A stretch of 64,000 nt of DNA from Pseudomonadota bacterium (lineage in GTDB: Bacteria > Pseudomonadota > Gammaproteobacteria > Burkholderiales > Burkholderiaceae_B), in contig JAEWEV010000034.1 of assembly GCA_023389155.1 (NCBI GenBank), positions 153,500 through 217,499 of the forward strand, in the 5' to 3' direction. Every line of letters begins with the position of its first letter. Positions within the stretch are counted from its first letter, which is position 1. A program made the position numbers and the translations under genes. Below the pieces are notes generated by a model. The model searched no databases. It was not told the origin of the DNA and saw nothing but the letters and a program-made list of their open reading frames with translations. Of the stretch, positions 27,259-35,305 are shown piece after piece.

Positions 27259-28293
27259 TCAATCCAGCGTAAACCCGGCTGCTTTTCCCGCAGTCTCGTT
27301 CCACTGCTGCACGCAATCCTTGCCACAACGCTTGCCCCAGTTAATCGCGATCTTCTGGGCGATTTCACGCAACGTCCTCTGATCTTCTTGGGAAGGTGCA
27401 GCGGCTTTCATGTTGGCTTTTTCATGGATTTTGCATTCGCCTTCTCCGGTATTGCAAGCCAACGCAAAGTCGTTTTCCCGCTTCGTTTCCGCCCAAAATT
27501 TGTCCTCCAGAACCTGGCTTTGCTCTTGAAGAATTTTTTGTACGGCCGGATCCAGTTTTTGCCAGCGTTTAAGGCCGATTCCGTAGAATCCGACAGACCA
27601 GTCAATTGGCAGGTTGTACAGATTATTGGCAACTTCAAACCACTTTGCAGCGTTCCCGGAGCCTATGCCGGTCACTGCGCAATCGATCACGCCGGTCTGA
27701 AGTGCAGTCACCACCTCAGCGAAGGGCAGGGTGACAGAATTCGCTCCCAAGGCCGTCACGTAATCCGCCATGTTGCGCCCGCGAGTCCGTACTTTTCTGC
27801 CTTTCAAATCAGCCAATTGCGTCACGGGTTCGCGACAAAAGAATACCTGAGCCGTATAGGCAACAGTTGCCAGCATTTTGATGCCATGCCGTTCGCGCAT
27901 GCGTTTGTCCAGTACCGGTCGATAGGCTCGCGCAATTTTGTGTGCAGTATCGATATCAGGCGCCATTCCCGGCAGGTCGACGCCCTCGAACATGGCATCA
28001 TCACTGCTCACATAAGCGAACACTCCCATGCCGATATCAATGGCACCCGCACGCATCAGTCGAACTACTTCCGGCCCTTTCAGTCCACTTTCTGCTAGAC
28101 CGCTAAGGTCGGCAGTTAGTTGACCCTCGGAAGCCTTGGGAAGCGTTTCTTTCCAGAAAGGTTGCTCGGTCGCACCAAATGTATAGTTATGGCTTCCTCC
28201 ACCAACGACTTTGAAGTGTGTTTTCGGTATTTCTTGGGCCGTGGCGGCCAGGCTGATTGCCGATAGCGCAAGTACAAGTATGTTTTTTTTCAT
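27259..28293 (-). CDS. dctP: TRAP transporter periplasmic receptor
   Basis: A 344-residue DctP-type receptor. The signal peptide is KKNILVLALSAISLAATAQ, then HFKVVGGGSHNYTFGATEQPFW, and the carboxylate-binding arginine region KGRKVRTRGRN near 165. Four cysteines near the C-terminus (CNTGEGEC and CGKDC) probably form disulfides, which is unusual for the family. GGAG precedes ATG. It is first of the dctPQM genes and follows an RraA-like gene by 39 bp. The ligand is probably a hydroxy- or oxo-acid; identity unknown. Confidence 0.92.
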   Translation of the reverse strand: MKKNILVLALSAISLAATAQEIPKTHFKVVGGGSHNYTFGATEQPFWKETLPKASEGQLTADLSGLAESGLKGPEVVRLMRAGAIDIGMGVFAYVSSDDAMFEGVDLPGMAPDIDTAHKIARAYRPVLDKRMRERHGIKMLATVAYTAQVFFCREPVTQLADLKGRKVRTRGRNMADYVTALGANSVTLPFAEVVTALQTGVIDCAVTGIGSGNAAKWFEVANNLYNLPIDWSVGFYGIGLKRWQKLDPAVQKILQEQSQVLEDKFWAETKRENDFALACNTGEGECKIHEKANMKAAAPSQEDQRTLREIAQKIAINWGKRCGKDCVQQWNETAGKAAGFTLD

Positions 28294-28332
28294 GATGATC
28301 TACTCTCCTCTGTAGTATGGAAAAAGACGTAT

Positions 28333-29001
28333 TCAGGGGGTAACGATGTTTTGATCTATGGCTCGGCGTGAACCGACAACATCTGGGAACTTCTCGCCAG
28401 CTTTCAGTCGTAAAATGGTATGTTTTTCCTGTTCCTGGAATGCGATTGCCTGATTGGCGGCGGCAGTTATCTGATCGCGTGGCAAGACCAGAATGCCGTT
28501 TTCATCGGCCAGAATGGCATCGCCCGGCATGACGGCTACACCACCGCAATTGACAGTAGTACAAAACTCGCCATCCAGGCCAAGAACGCGTGTCGTAACA
28601 ATAGACGGCCCCCTAGACCAGACAGGTACCGCGTGTTGACGCAATTCACCCAGATCGGTGACCAGGCCATCGACAATCAGCGCGGCGACACCGGCGCGGC
28701 CCGCGGCGTAAGCCATAGCGCCGCCAAAAGCTGCAGTGATCGCCTCGCCACACCGGTCAATAACCAGTACATCCCCGGCACGTACGCATCCCATTGCGTA
28801 GTGCAGGATGCCACCATCGTTGCCTGGCATACGTACCGTCACTGCTGTACCGGCAATACGCAGATCCTGCGTATGTGCGCGAATACCTGCGTCCATGAAA
28901 CCAATGCTGCGGAAATGCCCAATAGTGGCGGGTTCAGCACGTTGAAGTAATGCAAGGTCTTGCGCGGGAATAGGCTCAGGCAGGGAGTGAATCAGATACA
29001 T
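28333..29001 (-). CDS. RraA-like / HMG-aldolase-like protein lacking the catalytic arginine
   Basis: A 222-residue protein of the RraA / 4-hydroxy-4-methyl-2-oxoglutarate aldolase fold: GTAVTVRMPGNDGG, AGDVLVIDRCGEA, GGAMAYAAGRAGVAALIVDG, and GGVAVMPGDAILADENGILVLP. The aldolases carry a G-x20-R-D motif. Here G94 is followed at the right distance by T115-D116 (DGLVTDLGEL), so arginine is replaced by threonine and aldolase activity is doubtful. The start at 29001 fits the family length; the longer frame is unsupported and no clear ribosome site is visible. It leads the TRAP operon and is divergent from LysR. Confidence 0.8.
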   Translation of the reverse strand: MYLIHSLPEPIPAQDLALLQRAEPATIGHFRSIGFMDAGIRAHTQDLRIAGTAVTVRMPGNDGGILHYAMGCVRAGDVLVIDRCGEAITAAFGGAMAYAAGRAGVAALIVDGLVTDLGELRQHAVPVWSRGPSIVTTRVLGLDGEFCTTVNCGGVAVMPGDAILADENGILVLPRDQITAAANQAIAFQEQEKHTILRLKAGEKFPDVVGSRRAIDQNIVTP

Positions 29002-29133
29002 GTTAAATGTGATAATATCGTTGAAAAAAAGTTGAACGTTTAATGGCAACGTCATCAAGTCAGGGCAGAATATCACGCAAGCTTCTACTGACAATAATCA
29101 AAACTCCTGTTCATTTGAGAGATTTTTATTATC

Positions 29134-30039
29134 ATGAGGATAACCCTAAGTCAGATGGAAGCCTTTTACTGGGCTGCTCATTTGGGAAGTATTCATGCGG
29201 CCGCGAGACATCTTCATTTGTCTCAGCCAGCGGTGTCTGCCCGTATACGGGAGCTTGAGGACACGCTGGATGCCAAATTGTTTGAACGTTCACGTCAACG
29301 CGTCACGCTGACGGAAACAGGCACAGCCGCACTGCGACACGCGGACCAGGCGCTGAACAGTAGTCGACAACTTGAACACTTTCGCAAGGATCGTGGGCCG
29401 TCGGGAAAATTGCGGCTTGGGGCTGACGAATGCTCTGCAGCGGTGGCAATCACTGCTGTCGTGGCTCAGATCAGGGAACAAATTCCCTCCCTTGAACTGG
29501 AAATCACGGTTGATGTGGGCGCTACACTTAATCAAAAGCTCAATGCCAAAGAACTGGATATTGCCGTTCTGACGAATCCTTCAACAGGTCCGGAGATTAC
29601 AGATAGCTTTGTGGGATGGATGCCCTTCGCCTGGGTTGCATCACCCTCCATGCTTATCGATGCTGATCCATTTGAACCGCGTAATGCCCAGGGCCTCAAT
29701 ATTGCCACTCATGCTCCGCCGTCTACTCTGCATGCGGTAGTGGAAGGCTGGCTCAGTTCCGGCGGAACAACGGCACACTCTATGAGTACCAGTAATTCAC
29801 TTGCGTTAATCTCAAGGCTGGTTGCGGCTGGACAGGCGGTAGCGATTCTTCCTTTGCCATTAATGCAGGATATGCTGGCAAATGGCGAAGTGAAAGCACT
29901 TCCATGTTCGCCGCCCATACAACCGGCTGGATTTTATATTTCTTATCTGACGGGAATGCAGGATTCTGGCCTGAATATTATTGTTGAGCTGACCCGAACC
30001 ACTTTATCGCAGTTGAATTTTCTGACGACGGATCGCTAA
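29134..30039 (+). CDS. LysR-type regulator of the RraA-TRAP operon
   Basis: A 301-residue LysR protein. The helix-turn-helix is at residues 5-63 (LSQMEAFYWAAHLGSIHAAARHLHLSQPAVSARIRELEDTLDAKLFERS), followed by an inducer domain. It is divergent from the RraA-like gene with 132 bp between, so it most likely controls the RraA-TRAP-AllA-like group. GAGA precedes ATG weakly. Confidence 0.88.
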   Translation: MRITLSQMEAFYWAAHLGSIHAAARHLHLSQPAVSARIRELEDTLDAKLFERSRQRVTLTETGTAALRHADQALNSSRQLEHFRKDRGPSGKLRLGADECSAAVAITAVVAQIREQIPSLELEITVDVGATLNQKLNAKELDIAVLTNPSTGPEITDSFVGWMPFAWVASPSMLIDADPFEPRNAQGLNIATHAPPSTLHAVVEGWLSSGGTTAHSMSTSNSLALISRLVAAGQAVAILPLPLMQDMLANGEVKALPCSPPIQPAGFYISYLTGMQDSGLNIIVELTRTTLSQLNFLTTDR

Positions 30040-30051
30040 TGTAAGATCCTC

Positions 30052-30369
30052 ATGCATCGAGCGCTGAATTCTGCATCGGGCAGATTATCAGAAATCTCGA
30101 CTGGAGGCTGGTATCCTGGTTTCGTTGTCGAAAGTCGGTTGGGCATTGCTGCTTCCACCGATACATCAAATGAAATAATAGAAAAGATGAGTGGTGTTCT
30201 TAAGATAGCTTTAGCAGATCCACTGCTTGTAAAGCCGTACAGCAATCTTGGGCTCCAGCGTCAATCGAGAAGTATGACGGAGTTTAAGCAGTATATCGAT
30301 GAGGATTCCCATGCTGAGAAGCCTGGGTTGAAATCGACAGAACAAACCTCAATTGGGTTCATTATCTGA
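30052..30369 (+). pseudogene. Bug receptor C-terminal fragment
   Basis: The open frame of 105 codons reads GWYPGFVVESRLGIAASTDT, then SNEIIEKMSGVLKIALADPL, then SNLGLQRQSRSMTEFKQYID, matching the last third of a Bug receptor. The signal peptide and ligand domains are missing. The conserved KW near the end is replaced by unrelated residues. It lies 12 bp after the LysR stop. It is best read as a gene relic from an old rearrangement. Confidence 0.75.
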
Positions 30370-30430
30370 CAATATGTGAAGGAATTTTTGTGCCCGCATC
30401 GTGCAAAGATTCGTCTACGTTGGACAGTTT

Positions 30431-30462
30431 GATCTTGCTTCAGTTTGGCTTAAAGCAAGATC
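30431..30462. repeat. Perfect inverted repeat, possible terminator
   Basis: GATCTTGCTT (30431-30440) and AAGCAAGATC (30453-30462) pair exactly, with outer arms TTGGAC / GTCCAA adding to the stem around 30419-30469. No T-run follows on either strand, so termination is not certain. It lies 37 bp after the end of the Bug gene that follows. Confidence 0.5.
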
Positions 30463-30498
30463 AGTCCAACGTCAATAAATCATCAAAAATATATCCTG

Positions 30499-31464
30499 CT
30501 ACTCCGCTTTAATATTCCCCGCTTTTACGACTTTCGCCCATCTATCGGCATCTTTGATAATCAGCTCGCGAAACTCTTCAGGAGTGGAAGAGGCAGGAAC
30601 CATACCTTGAGATTCGAATGCCTTTACAATTTCAGGCTGCTCAAGAATTTTCTGAATTTCTTTGTTTAGGCGGTTAACCACATCTGTCGATGTCCCCTTT
30701 GGCGCCAGCACGCCGTACCACATGTCTGAGTTGTCTGAACTGGATTCGGAAAGTATCGGGATATCAGGTAGACTGGGTAACGGACGCGGGCTACCGGTAG
30801 CGATTGCCTTCAATTTTCCGTTCATAATGTGAGGTAGCGCAACATGAACAGGCAGGAACATATAGTCAATTCTGCCTCCTAGTAAGTCTGTGACTGCACC
30901 CGATGTTCCTTTATACGGTACATGCAGCATTCCCAGATCATTGCGCTGTAAGAACAGTGCCATGGCAAGATGGTGCGGGGTCCCAACGCCCGGCGTTGCA
31001 TACGTGAACTGATTGGGCTTGAATTTTGTATCGTTTACAACATCTTTTACAGTGGCTACATGCTGTACCTCAGGATTAACCACGAGCAGGAGTGAGCCCC
31101 GTGACGTCTGGGCCACGGGTTCAAAATCATTGACTGGATCGTAACGTAATTCAGGGTAGAGACTTTTATTCATTACTAATGTGTTTACCTGTACCAGAAA
31201 GGTATAGCCATCAGGTTTGCTCCTGGCCACTTTTTCACTGCCGATGTTTCCACTGGCTCCCGCCAGATTCTCCACGACCACGGGTTGTCCCAGCTCTTTG
31301 GGAAGCTGTGCCGCAAGCTGGCGTGCGACCGTATCGATTCCGGTTCCAGGTGTATACGGAACGACAAAGGTAATTGGCCTGTCTGGCCATTCGGCGTGTG
31401 CTGAAGGCGTCGCCGTGATATATATGACAGCGATAAAAATTTTACTTATCCATTTTGAAAACAT
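30499..31464 (-). CDS. Bug/TctC-family periplasmic receptor
   Basis: A 321-residue TTT receptor. The signal peptide is FSKWISKIFIAVIYITATPSAHA, then EWPDRPITFVVPYTPGTGIDTVARQLAAQL. AAGGAGGAAGCAAGC precedes the ATG. The next gene upstream in the same direction is a flavin monooxygenase ending 185 bp before, so a shared transcript is possible. TctAB genes lie 6 kb to the right, but there is nothing to show this receptor is their partner. Confidence 0.9.
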   Translation of the reverse strand: MFSKWISKIFIAVIYITATPSAHAEWPDRPITFVVPYTPGTGIDTVARQLAAQLPKELGQPVVVENLAGASGNIGSEKVARSKPDGYTFLVQVNTLVMNKSLYPELRYDPVNDFEPVAQTSRGSLLLVVNPEVQHVATVKDVVNDTKFKPNQFTYATPGVGTPHHLAMALFLQRNDLGMLHVPYKGTSGAVTDLLGGRIDYMFLPVHVALPHIMNGKLKAIATGSPRPLPSLPDIPILSESSSDNSDMWYGVLAPKGTSTDVVNRLNKEIQKILEQPEIVKAFESQGMVPASSTPEEFRELIIKDADRWAKVVKAGNIKAE

Positions 31465-31649
31465 GCTTGCTTCCTCCTTTTTGTCTAATTCTTTGTATTC
31501 GGCATTTCAGTTGTGAACCGGTTTTATATTTCGGCGCAACAAATTGCATTGTTTGTCGCCGAAAATGCAGAATCTGGTAATCGTGTCTCATGTTTCTATT
31601 TTTTTGCTAAGCCCGGAATCGCTCAGCGCATTCGTAGATGTATAGCCAA

Positions 31650-32909
31650 TCATAGAAATGATGGACGATTTTTGAGATGAACAGGATCGTATCCCGCCAC
31701 TTCTTTATAGCGATCAGAAATGGCTTGTAATTCTGCCTGCGTGACGACATCATCCAGATTGTCGACGCGCTTTCCGCCCGTGCGTTCGTATATCTCGCGA
31801 AGGATGGAATCCGGCGGTGTCTTCCGGTTTGTCAGCACAACGTTTGCTGTAGCCGTGACTCTCTCGCGATCGTAGCTCTCAAGCGCTTCTGGGCCAACCC
31901 CCTGTCTTTTTAACAAGCCGGCCAGGCAGCGAGCATCGATAATTGCCTGTCCTGCGCCGTTTGATCCGCGCGGCACCATGGGATGCGCCGCGTCGCCTAA
32001 AAGCGTAATCCGGCCATGTGTCCAGCGCTCAAGCGGATCCTGGTCAACCATAGGGTACTCAAGCACTGAATCTGCCGTTCGAATCAGATTAGGTACGTCC
32101 AGCCAACTGAAGCGCCAACTCTGGAATGCTGGTAAAAAATCTTCCAGCCGCCCTTCGCGGCTCCAATCCCGTTGTGCGGGTTGCTTGGCTTCGATTTCTG
32201 CAACCCAGTTTATTAGCTGGTTTCCTTTCTCATCGATGGTATTGCGGATCGGATATATAACCATCTTGCCGATTGAAAGCCAGCCGGCGCGAATCATACT
32301 TGCGCCCGACAGAATAGGGGCGTGGCGCGTTACGCCCCGCCACATATTTACGCCTGAATAGCGCGGCGCACCTTCGTTTGGATAAAACTTCCTGCGCATG
32401 ATTGAGTGGATGCCATCGCAGGCAATTGCCACGGTGGCTCGTCCGCTTTCTAATGCCAAACCATTCGGATCTTCGAAATAGGCAATTATCCCAGTCTCGT
32501 CCTGCGTAACGTCGACGCAACGATGACCGCACCTTACGCTATTCGGCCCTATTCGCTCTTTTACCGCAGCAAGTAGTAGATTCTGCAAATCACCGCGGTG
32601 AATGGAAAACTGCGGCCAGTTATAGCCCGCGGCAGTCCCGGCGGGTTCTTTGAATGCAAGCTGGCCATGCTCAGTAAAAAAGACTGATTCTCTCGTGCGT
32701 ACTCCGACCTGATCAAGAGCCGACAGCAAATCGAGTTCGCTCAGTTCCCGGACAGCGTGAGGCAGCAGGTTAATGCCAACTCCTAGCGGTTTGAGTTCAG
32801 CCACTGCTTCATACACCGTGCAGCTTATTCCCGCCTGATGAAGACTCAATGCCAGAGTAAGGCCGCCAATGCCCGCCCCCAGGATTGCTACGTGCTCGTT
32901 GTGATTCAT
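31650..32909 (-). CDS. FAD-dependent monooxygenase (PhzS-like)
   Basis: A 419-residue class A flavin monooxygenase. The FAD site VAILGAGIGGLTLALSLHQAG has GAGIGG at 11-16, the DG motif is AIACDGIHSIMRRKF, and the GD motif is ITLLGDAAHPMVPRGSNGAGQAI. The SNGAGQAI variant of the last motif groups it with flavin-dependent oxidoreductases similar to 5-methylphenazine-1-carboxylate 1-monooxygenase rather than with 3-hydroxybenzoate hydroxylase. It likely hydroxylates a cyclic substrate. It is divergent from LysR at 33029 and upstream of a Bug receptor. The substrate is unknown. Confidence 0.85.
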   Translation of the reverse strand: MNHNEHVAILGAGIGGLTLALSLHQAGISCTVYEAVAELKPLGVGINLLPHAVRELSELDLLSALDQVGVRTRESVFFTEHGQLAFKEPAGTAAGYNWPQFSIHRGDLQNLLLAAVKERIGPNSVRCGHRCVDVTQDETGIIAYFEDPNGLALESGRATVAIACDGIHSIMRRKFYPNEGAPRYSGVNMWRGVTRHAPILSGASMIRAGWLSIGKMVIYPIRNTIDEKGNQLINWVAEIEAKQPAQRDWSREGRLEDFLPAFQSWRFSWLDVPNLIRTADSVLEYPMVDQDPLERWTHGRITLLGDAAHPMVPRGSNGAGQAIIDARCLAGLLKRQGVGPEALESYDRERVTATANVVLTNRKTPPDSILREIYERTGGKRVDNLDDVVTQAELQAISDRYKEVAGYDPVHLKNRPSFL

Positions 32910-33028
32910 GAATTCGATACCTCTGCAAATTTGTGGTTAGTGAACGTAGACCGATCACATGCTGTATTAAGCCTTATTTCATATAATTTTTGAAATTTAA
33001 ATATAATATGAATATATATGGAGTCATT

Positions 33029-33928
33029 ATGAATCTAACCACCCGACAAATGAGGGCATTTCGCTACGTGGCTCGAACGCAAAACTTCACCCGTGCGGCT
33101 GAATTAGCGCATATGACGCAGGCGGGATTGAGTATTCTTGTTCGAGAAATGGAACGTCAGCTGGGCGTCAGACTGTTCGATCGGACCACGCGTGCTGTAC
33201 AACTGACTCCGGCCGGAAGACGCCTGGAGCCGGTAGTAGACCGGGTTCTGGTCGAACTCGACGGAGTCACAGAGGAAATCAGTTTCCTTGGAAATACCGT
33301 CAGACACACGCTGCGAATTGCAGCAACTCCCCTTGTTTCATCAGATTTGTTGCCGCTTTTGCTGGCAATTTTCAGGAAGACCCAGCCGCATGTGAAAGTC
33401 AGTCTGCTTGATGCTCGGCTTGAAGAAGTTGAGCGCGCTATTCTTGATGAGGAAGCAGACATGGGGTTGGGGTTTTTCTTTAAGGCGACGCCTGGCCTAA
33501 AACGCACTTCGGTCGCCAGTTTTCAGCTAATGCGCGTTACTGCTGCTAACGGGGTAACCAGGCCTGTCGGCAGAGTTTCCTGGTCTGCGCTCGAATCGGA
33601 TCCTTTAATCGGACTTCCGCCCGAAAATCCGATTCAAAAAGTCATCGATTTACAGCTTGGCAAACTTGGCATTACAAAAGCAGATGTTCAATCCGTCAGT
33701 TTTTTCAATACATTGATTTCAATGGTGGAGGCCGGGTTTGGAACAGCAATAATCCCTACCTTTGCTATGGCCGCATGCAAGCGTCACGACGTCAATACCG
33801 ATTTATTGATTTCACCTAAAATAGATTTGTCTTTTTATCGCCTGTCCAAGCGTGGCGTTAAGGAAACGGATGCGATGGGCGAGTTTGTGAGCCTTCTCAG
33901 AGATCGTTTGCCATTAATGTCAAGCTAA
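33029..33928 (+). CDS. LysR-type transcriptional regulator
   Basis: A 299-residue LysR protein with helix-turn-helix at residues 3-62 (LTTRQMRAFRYVARTQNFTRAAELAHMTQAGLSILVREMERQLGVRLFDRTTRAVQLT). ATG 33029 has GGAG five bases before it; the frame extends 13 codons upstream into AT-rich promoter DNA and is cut here. It is divergent from the PhzS-like monooxygenase across a very AT-rich 119-bp region, so that gene is its likely target. Confidence 0.88.
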   Translation: MNLTTRQMRAFRYVARTQNFTRAAELAHMTQAGLSILVREMERQLGVRLFDRTTRAVQLTPAGRRLEPVVDRVLVELDGVTEEISFLGNTVRHTLRIAATPLVSSDLLPLLLAIFRKTQPHVKVSLLDARLEEVERAILDEEADMGLGFFFKATPGLKRTSVASFQLMRVTAANGVTRPVGRVSWSALESDPLIGLPPENPIQKVIDLQLGKLGITKADVQSVSFFNTLISMVEAGFGTAIIPTFAMAACKRHDVNTDLLISPKIDLSFYRLSKRGVKETDAMGEFVSLLRDRLPLMSS

Positions 33929-34591
33929 TGTTAGAAAGCCCAGGGTTCGGTGAGGATGACGGGATGATTAATATCATAAATAGATGAGGAACAGGGGAGA
34001 GGCGCCATCGGATCTGGACGTAAGGTGCGATTTTTCTGACAATGAACGGATTCATCGATACCAAGTGTGGTCGGCACGCCGATGCTGATCTTGCGTGAGG
34101 GTAAGGCAATTGGAGAACAAAAGGTCGTGAACCCATTTGCAATCTGACAGACTCTGCATGGGTAACCGGTGATTGTCATTTCATGTTGTCGCTAGAAAAT
34201 TTTCGGCAAATTCACTTCAAAACATATTACGACTTGCTTACCATTTAGTAATGTAATTATCTGATTGCGCGAGTAATCATCGCAGTTTGGCTTAAGCAGC
34301 CCACTTCGAATTTGTCCTCAATATTCGACCTTTACCGTCTAATCAGGCGATATGCCTTGCCAGAAGAGGCTGATCCATGAAAGGGTACGTTTGGGCCAGA
34401 ACGCTTTTTTTATCAATTGCACATTTTCAAGAATATGATCGGCATACTCCCGGTGTCTTGAGTTGAACCGTGCCTGGTGATATGGTTTTGGAAAACTATA
34501 TAAAGAAAGCGCAATATGATCAGGAAGCGTTTCGGCGATTATTGCGACCAATTCCCTGGGGCTGCCGCCCCATATTTTTTTGGAAACAGAT
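33929..34591. other. 660-bp stretch without a convincing gene
   Basis: Several short frames exist, among them a minus-strand one at 33931-34179 and another at 34339-34551, but none has a recognisable family, a good ribosome site or support from its neighbours. They may be relics. The right end must hold the promoter of the two-component operon. Confidence 0.5.
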
Positions 34592-35305
34592 ATGTGGCAA
34601 TGTCTTATTATTGAGGACGATCGAGATAACGCCCGTTATCTTGCCAACGGCCTGACAGAACTCGGGCACGTCGTAACCGTGAGCGGGGATGGAGTCAGCG
34701 GACTTGACAATGCAATGAAGGGCGAATGGGACATTATCATATTGGATCGTATTCTGCCCAACCAGGTCGATGGCCTTTCAATACTTTCAGCGTTACGAGC
34801 ATTGGGGAAAAAAACACCGGTTCTGGTGCTAAGTGCACTTTCGGCTGTTGATGATCGAGTTGATGGTTTACGAGCAGGTGGAGATGACTATCTGGTCAAA
34901 CCGTTCTCCTTTTCCGAATTGGTCGCTCGCCTGGACGCGCTAGTCAGGCGAGCGCGCCCTGACCTGGAAGTTAAACACCTTCGGATTGCGGACCTCACAA
35001 TTAATATCGCTACGCAGAAAGTGCAACGTGCCGGAAGAACGATTTCGCTGCAGCCCCAGGAATTCCGTTTATTGGTTTATCTCATGCTTAACGCACACAG
35101 GACTGTGACGCGCACCATGCTGCTGGAAATGATTTGGGGATATAGTTTTGACCCACACTCTAATGTGATTGATGTTCAGGTTAGCAGGCTGCGTCGCAAG
35201 ATAGATTCCTATTCTGCCATTCCGCTCATTCACACTGTACGCGGTGCGGGATACACCCTCTCTGATAAACAGGGTACCAACAATAAGGCTTTTGAAGAAG
35301 AATGA
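34592..35305 (+). CDS. tctD: OmpR-family response regulator, TctD-like
   Basis: A 237-residue response regulator. The receiver domain has the acidic pair in IIEDDRDN, phospho-acceptor D52 in IIILDRILP, and the conserved Lys in DYLVKPFSF; the C-terminal winged helix ends with VIDVQVSRLRRKID and HTVRGAGYTL. The frame can open at TTG 34580, but ATG 34592 with GGAA before it is preferred. Its stop overlaps the histidine kinase start by four bases. Convergent TctA and TctB genes 1.6 kb away make regulation of tricarboxylate uptake likely, as for TctD. Confidence 0.85.
   Translation: MWQCLIIEDDRDNARYLANGLTELGHVVTVSGDGVSGLDNAMKGEWDIIILDRILPNQVDGLSILSALRALGKKTPVLVLSALSAVDDRVDGLRAGGDDYLVKPFSFSELVARLDALVRRARPDLEVKHLRIADLTINIATQKVQRAGRTISLQPQEFRLLVYLMLNAHRTVTRTMLLEMIWGYSFDPHSNVIDVQVSRLRRKIDSYSAIPLIHTVRGAGYTLSDKQGTNNKAFEEE

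Noticed and set aside
30431..30462. Insertion sequence end
   Set aside because: The repeat is a local hairpin with no second copy at a distance and no transposase between copies.
33931..34551. Short minus-strand genes in the gap before the two-component system
   Set aside because: No family match, no ribosome site, and no continuation in other frames that would show a decayed known gene.
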